Shown: positions 1-5,740 of the stretch, piece by piece
Layout: every line of letters starts with the position of its first letter
Numbering within the stretch: the first letter of the stretch is position 1
Source of the DNA: Pseudomonadota bacterium
GTDB lineage: Bacteria; Pseudomonadota; Gammaproteobacteria; Steroidobacterales; Steroidobacteraceae
Assembly: GCA_021805275.1 (NCBI GenBank)
Contig: JAJZFQ010000217.1
Span: forward strand, 1 to 5,901
Length of the DNA stretch: 5,901 nt
Reading direction: 5' to 3'
The notes under the pieces: generated by a model
What the model saw: only the letters and a program-made list of their open reading frames with translations
Told to the model about the DNA's origin: nothing
Database searches by the model: none
Made by a program: the position numbers and the translations under genes

Positions 1-336
1 GCGCCGGTGCGCATGGCGGGCGTGCGCATCGGGCAGGTGACCCGGATCGACTTCGACACCAATACCGAGCGGGCCAAGGTGTGGCTGCTCATCAACCCGC
101 ATTTCAACCAGATCCCGATGGACAGTGCCGCGAGCATCGACACCGAGGGGCTCCTCGGCGGGCAGTACATCAGCATCAGCCCGGGCGGCATGCCGACCTA
201 TCTGAAGGCGGGCAGCGAGATCATTCAGACGCAGTCGGCGCTCGTGCTTGAGAACCTGATCAACAAGTTTTTTGCCAACTTCGCCAGCAAGAACGGCTCG
301 AAGAGTTCGGGCGGCGGGGCAAAGGAGCAGAAGTGA
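1..336 (+). CDS. mlaD: MlaD, C-terminal part (MCE-domain phospholipid transport protein), 5'-truncated
   Basis: MlaD is the inner-membrane-anchored MCE protein that forms a hexameric ring on the MlaFEDB ABC complex and passes phospholipids to or from MlaC in the periplasm. The reading frame is open from base 1 (Ala-Pro-Val-Arg-Met-Ala-Gly-Val), so the true start, the N-terminal membrane helix and the first part of the MCE domain lie outside the window. About 111 residues are visible. They include the MCE signature region GVRIGQV and the strongly conserved EGLLGGQYISISPGG, followed by a helix (LVLENLINKFF) and a short hydrophilic Gly/Ser/Lys tail (SKSSGGGAKEQK). This matches the C-terminal end of short proteobacterial MlaD rather than the longer multi-MCE proteins PqiB or YebT. 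The stop codon overlaps the start of mlaC by one base, indicating an operon. The apparent GTG at 7 is an internal valine codon, not a start. Confidence 0.93.
   Translation, partial: APVRMAGVRIGQVTRIDFDTNTERAKVWLLINPHFNQIPMDSAASIDTEGLLGGQYISISPGGMPTYLKAGSEIIQTQSALVLENLINKFFANFASKNGSKSSGGGAKEQK
321..327 (+). promoter_or_regulatory. Shine-Dalgarno sequence for mlaC
   Basis: AAAGGAG lies inside the last codons of mlaD, 8 bases before the ATG at 336. The spacing favours the ATG at 336 over the in-frame GTG at 333, which would leave only 5 bases. The site together with the TGATG overlap suggests translational coupling of mlaD and mlaC. Confidence 0.65.
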
Positions 337-986
337 TGAAAGCCGTGACCCTGATTGCCGTGGCGGCCCTGGCCGGCCCATTGATGCTGCAGCCGGTGGC
401 GTATGCCGCCGCACCGTCGGAGACGGCGGCGTTCGAGCAGCCCTCCGTGATGGTCCAATCGGTGGCCAACGAGATGCTCGCGGCGTTGAATGGCCATCGC
501 GCCGAACTGCGCGACCATCCTGAGAAGATCGCGGCCATCGTCAATAAGTACCTGCTGCCGCATTTCGATGCGCCGCTCGCGGCCGATCTGGTGCTCGGGC
601 GGTTCGGGCGCCAGGCAAGCCCCGAGCAGAAGCAACGCTTCATCCAGGCGTTCAAAGACTCGATGGTGAAGAATTACGGGGCGGCGTTGCTCGAATTTCA
701 CTCGAACATGCTCACGGTCTACCCGACGCACGTGAAGCCCGGCACCAAGGTCGCCACGGTGCGCACGGTGTTCAAGCGCTCGAACGGCGCAACGATTCCG
801 GTGCTGTTCTACGTGTACATGACCCCGTCGGGGTGGCAGGCGTTTGATCTGAACGTCGAGGGCATCAGCTACGTCACGAGCTACCGCGCCGAGCTCGGTC
901 CGCAGATCCAGCAGCATGGACTCGACGCGGTGATCCAGCGGCTGGCGGCCGGCGAGAAGCCGGCGGCACTGAAGAAGCAGCGCTGA
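336..986 (+). CDS. mlaC: MlaC, periplasmic phospholipid-binding shuttle protein
   Basis: MlaC is the soluble periplasmic carrier that moves phospholipid between MlaA in the outer membrane and MlaD in the inner membrane. The 216-residue product is the usual length for the MlaC/Ttg2D family. It begins with a Sec signal peptide: Lys at residue 2, a hydrophobic run to about residue 20, then AYA-A with probable cleavage after residue 24. The rest is one mixed alpha/beta lipid-binding domain. Family landmarks include LGRFGRQASPEQKQRF in the middle, FYVYMTPSGWQAFDLNVEG, and the very characteristic GISYVTSYRAEL near residue 180. The ATG at 336 is preferred over the GTG three bases upstream because of the AAAGGAG site. 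The gene overlaps mlaD by one base and is followed 8 bases later by mlaB, the same order as the end of E. coli mlaFEDCB. Confidence 0.95.
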   Translation: MKAVTLIAVAALAGPLMLQPVAYAAAPSETAAFEQPSVMVQSVANEMLAALNGHRAELRDHPEKIAAIVNKYLLPHFDAPLAADLVLGRFGRQASPEQKQRFIQAFKDSMVKNYGAALLEFHSNMLTVYPTHVKPGTKVATVRTVFKRSNGATIPVLFYVYMTPSGWQAFDLNVEGISYVTSYRAELGPQIQQHGLDAVIQRLAAGEKPAALKKQR

Positions 987-994
987 GCGCACCC

Positions 995-1327
995 ATGGCC
1001 GGCGGCACGAGCAATGCGAAGGGTGGGGCGTTCGAGTTCACCGTCAGCTCCCCGGAGCGCTGCGCGGTGCGCGGGGCCCTGACGTTCGCCACCGCCAGGC
1101 GCGCCCGCACGCTCGGGCTCAATGCTCAGCGTGCGGCGGCGAAGTCATTCGTCATCGATTGCGGGGAGATCCGTCAGGCCGACAGCGCGGGTCTGGCGGT
1201 GCTGCTTGACTGGCTGGCCGAGGCCCGTCGCGCCGGCAAGGCGCTGCATTTCGAGCGGCTGCCCGACGATCTTTTGCGCCTGGCGCGCATCAGCTCGGTC
1301 GACGGGATGCTGCAGCAGGGCGTCTGA
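995..1327 (+). CDS. mlaB: MlaB, STAS-domain subunit of the Mla ABC transporter
   Basis: MlaB is a small cytoplasmic STAS-domain protein that binds the ATPase MlaF and is needed for assembly and activity of the MlaFEDB complex. The product has 110 residues and is a single STAS domain. It has an early beta segment (AVRGALTFATA), a central strand FVIDCGEI (52-59), then the STAS loop and helix QADSAGLAVLLDWLAEAR (61-78), and the final LARISSVDGML. Ser64 in DSAGL occupies the position of the threonine reported as important in E. coli MlaB (DTAGL), a conservative change. The gene starts 8 bases after the mlaC stop with no strong ribosome site, which suggests reinitiation from mlaC translation. The length, motif and place after mlaC make the assignment firm, although the N-terminal 15 residues are weakly conserved and the start is less certain. 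Confidence 0.9.
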   Translation: MAGGTSNAKGGAFEFTVSSPERCAVRGALTFATARRARTLGLNAQRAAAKSFVIDCGEIRQADSAGLAVLLDWLAEARRAGKALHFERLPDDLLRLARISSVDGMLQQGV

Positions 1328-1350
1328 GGCCGCGCTTGCACGCAGCCCCA

Positions 1351-1372
1351 GACCGCCCCCATGGGCGCGGTC
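1351..1372. terminator. Inverted repeat between the converging mlaB and mlaA genes, possible bidirectional terminator
   Basis: GACCGCCCCC and GGGCGCGGTC are inverted copies with one internal mismatch, separated by AT. The outer six base pairs (1351-1356 with 1367-1372) are perfect. The repeat sits 23 bases after the mlaB stop and its right arm covers the first two bases of the mlaA stop codon. No run of T follows it on either strand, so it is not a classic intrinsic terminator. Its placement between two converging genes is the main argument for a role in ending or stabilising the transcripts. Confidence 0.35.
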
Positions 1373-2117
1373 AGTTGTTGCCGCTCTGTAGCGCCTTCAA
1401 CTCATCCTCAGCGGCGCTCTGGCCGGCTTCACCCTTGACCATGAACTGCCGCTGCGAAAGGTAGGCGTGGCGGGTGAACGTGTACGGGTCGAGCGACTGG
1501 AACATCAGATGGATGGTCGGCTGCATCTGCGCATCGGTATTGAGCAATCCGGCGCCGCGGGTGCCCCAGTCGGCCCAGGTGTTCTGCACGTAGTGCAGCG
1601 GATCGGTGTATTCGGCTGGGACCATGCCGAACGTATCGCGCAGGTCCGAGGGACCGAGGAACGGCAGGACCAGATACGGTCCGGTGCCGACGCCCCACTT
1701 GCCGAACGTCTGCCCGAAGTCGCGATCCTCCGGCGGCATGTCCAGGTGCGAGGCCGGATCGAGCAGTCCACCGATGCCGACGGTCGAATTGACGATGAAG
1801 CGCCCGGAGTCGACCACGAAATTCCTCAGCTTTCCCTGCAGCAGGGCGTTCACGATGACCGTCGGATAGGTCAGGTTGGCGAAGAAGTTGCTGATGCCGG
1901 TGCGCAGCGGATGCGGTACGACGCGCACGTAGGTGCGGGCCACCGGGGTGGCAACGTGCTGGTAGAACTGCATGTCGAAGTGGAAGGTCGCGCGGTTCAT
2001 CCGCTGCCAAGGATCGCGCGGGTCGCGCTCGGCGCGCGGCACGGCGGCACAGCCGAACAGCGTGAGCGAGACGACAGCGAGGGACAGAAGCGCGAGTTTC
2101 TTGCCGTTTTTTTCCAT
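1371..2117 (-). CDS. mlaA: MlaA (VacJ), outer-membrane lipoprotein of the Mla pathway
   Basis: MlaA sits in the outer membrane, usually with a porin trimer, and removes phospholipids from the outer leaflet, handing them to MlaC. From the chosen ATG the product has 248 residues, close to E. coli MlaA (251). It starts with a lipoprotein signal: Lys-rich MEKNGKK, a hydrophobic stretch, and the lipobox LFGC with the acylated Cys at residue 23. Family motifs follow in order: DPWQRMNRATFHF, the amphipathic region ending SNFFANLTYPTVIVNALLQGK, VNSTVGIGGLLDPA, and GVGTGPYLVLPFLGPSDLRDTFG. The residues after Cys are Ala-Ala, consistent with Lol-dependent export to the outer membrane. An in-frame ATG at 2147 would add 10 residues, but it has no ribosome site and overlaps a likely -10 box, so it would not be on the transcript. 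The gene converges on mlaDCB with a 43-base gap. Confidence 0.95.
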   Translation of the reverse strand: MEKNGKKLALLSLAVVSLTLFGCAAVPRAERDPRDPWQRMNRATFHFDMQFYQHVATPVARTYVRVVPHPLRTGISNFFANLTYPTVIVNALLQGKLRNFVVDSGRFIVNSTVGIGGLLDPASHLDMPPEDRDFGQTFGKWGVGTGPYLVLPFLGPSDLRDTFGMVPAEYTDPLHYVQNTWADWGTRGAGLLNTDAQMQPTIHLMFQSLDPYTFTRHAYLSQRQFMVKGEAGQSAAEDELKALQSGNN

Positions 2118-2145
2118 GACGTATCCGTGCGCGATGCAAACACGC

Positions 2146-2174
2146 ATTGTAGCAGCCCAATGATCCGGTCCCGA
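2146..2174 (-). promoter_or_regulatory. Probable extended -10 promoter of mlaA
   Basis: On the minus strand TGCTACAAT (2154 down to 2146) is an extended -10 element: TG, one base, then TACAAT with one mismatch to TATAAT. A poor -35 (TCGGGA, 2174-2169, three of six matches) lies 17 bases upstream, as is usual when an extended -10 compensates. Transcription would start near 2139-2140, leaving a leader of about 22 bases before the ATG at 2117, with a weak GGA ribosome site six bases before that ATG. This is an inference from motif matching only. Confidence 0.5.
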
Positions 2175-2187
2175 CGCCGCCCCGCGG

Positions 2188-2203
2188 GCGGCCTGCCGGC
2201 CGC
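2188..2203 (-). terminator. GC-only hairpin directly after the bepA stop codon
   Basis: GCGGCC and GGCCGC form a perfect six-base-pair stem around a four-base loop, starting at the base next to the bepA stop. A second, competing stem (GCCGCC with GGCGGC, 2176-2192, five-base loop) overlaps it. There is no T tract on the minus strand after either stem, so Rho-independent termination is unproven. The mlaA promoter begins just downstream, so some separation of the two transcripts would make sense here. Confidence 0.3.
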
Positions 2204-3733
2204 TTAACTTCGGTGGCGCGCCTCGGCACGCTCCAGGTAATCCTTCACTTCTTCCATGCGCGCGCTGATGCGCTGGCGCTGCACGTAATTCAGATTCGGC
2301 ATGCCGAGGGCGATCTGGTACTGCTTGATCGCAAGCGGCAGATTGCCCTGGCGCAGCTGGTATTCGCCCATGTAGTAGTAGGCATCGCCGAGATCCCCGG
2401 CAGCGCTCGCCGCGCGTGCCGTGAGGGCAATCTCGCGCGGTGTCGGGTCGACTAGGTTGAACAGATTCAGCAGCATCCGGTGCGCCTGAGCGTCCTTGTG
2501 GTCGAGCATCAGAGTCTGCGCATAGCGCACGGTGACCGGCACGTTGAGCGGGAAGAGCCGCTTGGCGATGGCGAAGGTGGCGAGTGCCTGGTGCATCTCA
2601 CCGGCCTGCGCCTGAGCCTGGCCGAGCGCGGTGTAGAGCAGGTGCAGATCGGGATGCGCGGCGAGCAGCTTCGCGAACATGCGCACCGCGCGGTGCGCGT
2701 GGTTGGCGCGCATGAGCGCCAGGCCGTAGCCGTACTGCATGCCGATGCCGGCGTGGCCGCGCGCCATGCGCCCGGAATAATACCGCACCAGGTTGTCCGA
2801 GGAGGGTGCGGTGAGCACGCGCACGCGCTCTTTGATGATGTAGTAATCCGGCGAGCTGGTGTTCGGTGTGGGCGGAAACTGCGCGGCGCGCGCACGGGCC
2901 TGGGCAATGCGATCGACGGTGATCGGGTGACCGATCAGCACCGCCGGCACCCAGCTGTCCTGGATGCCCTCTAAGCGCATCATCTTCTGGAAGATGTCGG
3001 CCATCGCCTCGGGATCGAAGCCCGCCGCCGCCAGGTATTCGATGCCGACGCGGTCGGCTTCCTCTTCCACGCTGCGGCTGTAGTCGATCTGCTCCTGGGC
3101 GGCGAGTCCCTGCGAGGCGACGATGCCGCCCTCGATGGCCTGGCCGCTGCCGCTGGCCGCCCCGAGCAGGATGGTGCCGAGCATGGCCGCGAGCGACTCG
3201 ATGCTGGCCTTGTGGGCGTTCAGCAGTTTGCGGGCGATGTGGTTCTGGGTCTCATGCGCCGTTTCGTGCGCCATGACGGCCGCCAGCTCCGACTCGGTCT
3301 GGGTGAAGACGATCAGGCCGGAATTGATGAAGACGAAGTCCCCCGGCGCGGCGAAGGAGTTCACCACCGGGGTGTTCACGCAGAAATAGTGGAACTGCTT
3401 GGCGCCCTTGTCGCTCTGGGCCGCCAGGCGCTTGCCGATCGCGTTGAGGTACTCCTCGACCTCGGGGTCCTCGAGCAGCTGATGCTGCGCGCGCATCTGC
3501 AGCGTCATCGAGTAGCCGATCTGGTACTGCTCGCGCGGCGTCAGCGCGACAGTCGCCTCGCTGCCGAGCGCCGGCAGCTGCGAGTCGATCGCCGAGGGCA
3601 GGTCGGTGGTGAGGGGAATCGGCGGCAGCGGGGGCGGGACATCGGCGGGGGCCGCCACCGCCGCATTGACGAAGGCAGCCAGCACAATCCATACGAGCAA
3701 GCGCATACAGCTTGGACCTCGGACGGCGCCCAT
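2204..3733 (-). CDS. bepA: BepA-like periplasmic M48 metalloprotease with C-terminal TPR repeats
   Basis: BepA (YfgC) is a periplasmic zinc protease and chaperone that helps assemble LptD and other outer-membrane proteins at the BAM complex and degrades stalled ones. The 509-residue product has a Sec signal peptide (Arg5, Arg11, hydrophobic core, probable cleavage AVA-A after residue 27). The M48 domain covers roughly 65-290, with the zinc motif HETAH at 156-160, the third ligand region EEEAD (Glu223) and GHP at His269. That histidine matches the E. coli residue proposed to switch off the active site. TPR-like helices fill about 315-505. The length agrees with E. coli BepA (487). The ATG at 3733 has AAAGGG six bases upstream. 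The ATG at 3706 (500 residues, very short signal peptide, GAGG ten bases upstream) is a real alternative, and ATGs at 3763 and 3883 are less likely. The gene follows the PIN-PhoH gene after 71 bases with no clear promoter. Confidence 0.92.
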   Translation of the reverse strand: MGAVRGPSCMRLLVWIVLAAFVNAAVAAPADVPPPLPPIPLTTDLPSAIDSQLPALGSEATVALTPREQYQIGYSMTLQMRAQHQLLEDPEVEEYLNAIGKRLAAQSDKGAKQFHYFCVNTPVVNSFAAPGDFVFINSGLIVFTQTESELAAVMAHETAHETQNHIARKLLNAHKASIESLAAMLGTILLGAASGSGQAIEGGIVASQGLAAQEQIDYSRSVEEEADRVGIEYLAAAGFDPEAMADIFQKMMRLEGIQDSWVPAVLIGHPITVDRIAQARARAAQFPPTPNTSSPDYYIIKERVRVLTAPSSDNLVRYYSGRMARGHAGIGMQYGYGLALMRANHAHRAVRMFAKLLAAHPDLHLLYTALGQAQAQAGEMHQALATFAIAKRLFPLNVPVTVRYAQTLMLDHKDAQAHRMLLNLFNLVDPTPREIALTARAASAAGDLGDAYYYMGEYQLRQGNLPLAIKQYQIALGMPNLNYVQRQRISARMEEVKDYLERAEARHRS

Positions 3734-3739
3734 GGGTTT

Positions 3740-3745
3740 CCCTTT
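3740..3745 (-). promoter_or_regulatory. Ribosome binding site favouring the bepA start at 3733
   Basis: AAAGGG lies six bases before the ATG at 3733 on the minus strand, a better spacing than the GAGG ten bases before the alternative ATG at 3706. It also gives a signal peptide of normal length. The choice remains provisional. Confidence 0.45.
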
Positions 3746-3804
3746 ACGAACAGAAACGTGCATTTCTTCAGCCGCGGAACCGCGTGCCGGCAGGGGGCGG
3801 CAGC

Positions 3805-5307
3805 TTACAGGATGTCCGAGGCAAAATCCGCCAGGCGCGAGCGCTCGCCCCGCACCAGCGTGACGTGCCCGGAGTGGGCCCACCCCCGGAAGCGGCTCAC
3901 GGCATAGGTGAGGCCAGAGGTCGTCTCGGTCAGGTAGGGCGTGTCGATCTGCGCGACGTTGCCGAGACAGGCGAGCTTCGTGCCGGGTCCGGCCCGGGTG
4001 ATCAGCGCCTTCATCTGCTTCGGGGTCAGGTTCTGCGCCTCATCGAGAATCACGAAGCGATTCAGGAAGGTGCGGCCTCGCATGAAATTCAGGGAGCGGA
4101 TCTTGATGCGGTTGCGCAGCAGGTCCTGGGTCGCGGCCCGGCCCCAATTGCCGCCTTCCTGGCTGCCGGTGAGCACCTCGAGGTTGTCCATCAGCGCGCC
4201 CATCCAAGGCTCCATCTTCTCCTCCTCGGTCCCGGGCAGGAATCCGATGTCCTCACCGAGCGGGATCGTCACGCGCGTCATGATGATTTCGGCGAAGCGG
4301 TTGCTCTCGAGCGTCTGCATCAGTCCGGCGGCGAGCGTCAGCAGCGTCTTGCCCGTGCCGGCCGGCCCGAGCATGCTCACGAAATCGATTTCCGGGTCCA
4401 TCAGCAGATTGAGCGCGAAGTTCTGCTCGCGATTGCGCGCGCTGATGCCCCAGAGCGCATGCCGCTCGCTGCGGTGATCGCGCAGCAGCTCGATGACCGC
4501 CCGCTCGCCCTCGATGTGCCGCACGATCCCCTCGATCCCCTGATCGGCGGCCTCGTAGAGACCCTGATTGAGCTGCCACTCGCCGACCGCAGGGCCCTTG
4601 ATCTCGTAGAAGGTGCGCTCCCCTTCTTTCCACGAGCGCATGTCCTGGCCGTGGCGTTCCCAGAAATCCGCCGGCAGCGCGCTCATGCCGCCAAACAGCA
4701 CGTCGGCATCATCAAGGGTCTTGTCGCTGTAGTAATCCTCGACGTTCACCCCGAGCACCGCCGCCTTGATGCGCAGGTTGATGTCCTTGGAGACGAGGAT
4801 CACGGTCGCATCGGGCAGGTCACGCTGCAGGCTGAGCGTCTGGGCGAGGATCGCGCTGTCGTTGCCCGCGACCTGCAGCGCCGGCGCGACGCTCGCCGTC
4901 GGGCGTGTCTGGAAGTACAGTCGCCCGGAACTGGGATGCGTGCCGTGGTTGCCGCTGTAGCTGCTCGGCAGCGCCAGGCCGTGCTCGATCTGCTCCTGGG
5001 TGGCGCCGCGGATGATGTCATCGAGGAAGCGGCTCGCCTGGCGCACGTTGCGCGAGGCCTCTGACATGCCCTTCTTGTGTGCGTCGAGCTCCTCGAGCAC
5101 GACCATGGGCAGATACACGTCGTGCTCTTCGAAGCGGAAGATGCAGGTCGGGTCGTGCATCAGCACGTTCGTGTCGAGCACGAACACGCGCCGTGCTCGG
5201 TGCTGTCGCGATTTGCCGTCTGCGTGCGCAGTCATCGTGGCGGCGCTGCGGCCCGTGGCGCCCTGCGACTCAGAGCGCACGTGCCGCTTCGAGGACTTCT
5301 TCTGCAT
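3805..5307 (-). CDS. PIN-domain/PhoH ATPase fusion protein (PhoH2 type)
   Basis: The product joins an N-terminal PIN nuclease domain to a PhoH P-loop ATPase. Mycobacterial PhoH2 proteins of this architecture are described as RNA helicase-nucleases; the role in this organism is inferred to be cytoplasmic RNA processing or decay. In the 500-residue form, the PIN domain spans about 41-190, with acidic residues Asp45 (FVLDTNVL), Glu72/Glu73 (VLEELD), Asp150 (GNDSAIL) and Asp175 (SKDINLR). The PhoH domain spans about 285-500, with Walker A GPAGTGKT (314-321) and Walker B FVILDEAQN (Asp422, Glu423). No catalytic residue looks lost. The ATG at 5307 has AAGGTG seven bases upstream and overlaps the bcp end by 38 bases. 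It adds a basic tail before the PIN domain. The ATG at 5235 (476 residues) has no visible ribosome site but leaves 34 bases after bcp, so the start is unsettled. There is no link to phosphate regulation in the sequence despite the family name. Confidence 0.92.
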   Translation of the reverse strand: MQKKSSKRHVRSESQGATGRSAATMTAHADGKSRQHRARRVFVLDTNVLMHDPTCIFRFEEHDVYLPMVVLEELDAHKKGMSEASRNVRQASRFLDDIIRGATQEQIEHGLALPSSYSGNHGTHPSSGRLYFQTRPTASVAPALQVAGNDSAILAQTLSLQRDLPDATVILVSKDINLRIKAAVLGVNVEDYYSDKTLDDADVLFGGMSALPADFWERHGQDMRSWKEGERTFYEIKGPAVGEWQLNQGLYEAADQGIEGIVRHIEGERAVIELLRDHRSERHALWGISARNREQNFALNLLMDPEIDFVSMLGPAGTGKTLLTLAAGLMQTLESNRFAEIIMTRVTIPLGEDIGFLPGTEEEKMEPWMGALMDNLEVLTGSQEGGNWGRAATQDLLRNRIKIRSLNFMRGRTFLNRFVILDEAQNLTPKQMKALITRAGPGTKLACLGNVAQIDTPYLTETTSGLTYAVSRFRGWAHSGHVTLVRGERSRLADFASDIL

Positions 5308-5737
5308 GCCCGGGCACCTTCACCTTGCGCCATTCCCGGCGCAGCACGCCGCGCTTGTCGATCAGGAAGGTGCTGCGGTCGATACCAAGGTATTTGCGCC
5401 CGTAGAGGCTCTTCTCGCGGATCACGTCGAAGAGCTTGCACGCCTGCTCGTGCGCATCGGACAGCAGCGCAAAGGGCAGCTGCTCCTTGTTCTTGAACTT
5501 CTCGTGCGAGGCGAGGCTGTCGCGCGAGATGCCGACGATCCGCACGCCGGCCTTGATGAAGGCGCCATGCAGATCACGGAAGTCCTGGGATTCTCGAGTG
5601 CACCCCGAGGTCATGTCCTTGGGGTAGAAGTAGATTACGAGCGCTGTGCCGGCTGCACCCTTGAGCGTGAACGTCTCGCCGTCCGTGGCGGGTAGGGAAA
5701 AATCAGGAACCTTGGTTCCGACTTCAATGTTGGCCAT
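5270..5737 (-). CDS. bcp: Bcp/PrxQ thiol peroxidase (peroxiredoxin)
   Basis: Bcp reduces hydrogen peroxide and organic hydroperoxides in the cytoplasm through a peroxidatic cysteine. The 155-residue product matches E. coli Bcp (156) and is a single AhpC/TSA-type thioredoxin fold. The N-terminal strand region is VPDFSLPATDGETFTL. The active site is YFYPKDMTSGCT with Pro39, Thr43 and peroxidatic Cys46, and the conserved arginine is Arg121 in GIDRSTFLID. The second cysteine of E. coli Bcp (Cys51, CxxxxC) is replaced by Gln51, and the alternative resolving position on the next helix (in SHEKFKNK) also lacks Cys. The only other cysteine is Cys100 in HEQACKLF. The protein therefore looks like a 1-Cys PrxQ, which would use an external thiol for recycling. 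The start is three bases after the gcvR stop with a poor ribosome site, pointing to coupling with gcvR; the pair gcvR-bcp is also adjacent in E. coli. Confidence 0.95.
   Translation of the reverse strand: MANIEVGTKVPDFSLPATDGETFTLKGAAGTALVIYFYPKDMTSGCTRESQDFRDLHGAFIKAGVRIVGISRDSLASHEKFKNKEQLPFALLSDAHEQACKLFDVIREKSLYGRKYLGIDRSTFLIDKRGVLRREWRKVKVPGHAEEVLEAARAL
5315..5320 (-). promoter_or_regulatory. Ribosome binding site for the PIN-PhoH gene, inside bcp
   Basis: AAGGTG on the minus strand lies within the last codons of bcp, seven bases before the ATG at 5307. It is the main support for the longer start of the PIN-PhoH gene, because no comparable site precedes the ATG at 5235. Confidence 0.4.
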
Positions 5738-5740
5738 CGG

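Noticed and set aside
225..992. A 255-codon minus-strand frame opposite mlaC
   Set aside because: It is antisense to a confidently identified gene, rich in Arg, His and Leu, and lacks any family motif.
1467..2207. A 246-codon plus-strand frame opposite mlaA
   Set aside because: It is a mirror of the mlaA codons with no domain or ribosome site, and it runs through the mlaA promoter region.
3707..3804. Possible promoter or terminator between the PIN-PhoH gene and bepA
   Set aside because: A short CGCGG/CCGCG repeat (3773-3784) has only a two-base centre and no T tract, and no -10/-35 pair with good matches was found. Too weak to list.
3212..3907. A 231-codon plus-strand frame opposite the start of bepA
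   Set aside because: It overlaps both bepA and the end of the PIN-PhoH gene in antisense and has no recognisable content.
3712..5064. A 450-codon open frame on the plus strand across the PIN-PhoH gene
   Set aside because: It is antisense to a gene with clear PIN and Walker motifs. Long antisense frames are expected in GC-rich coding DNA, and the translation shows low-complexity Arg/His/Ala-rich sequence with no recognisable domain.
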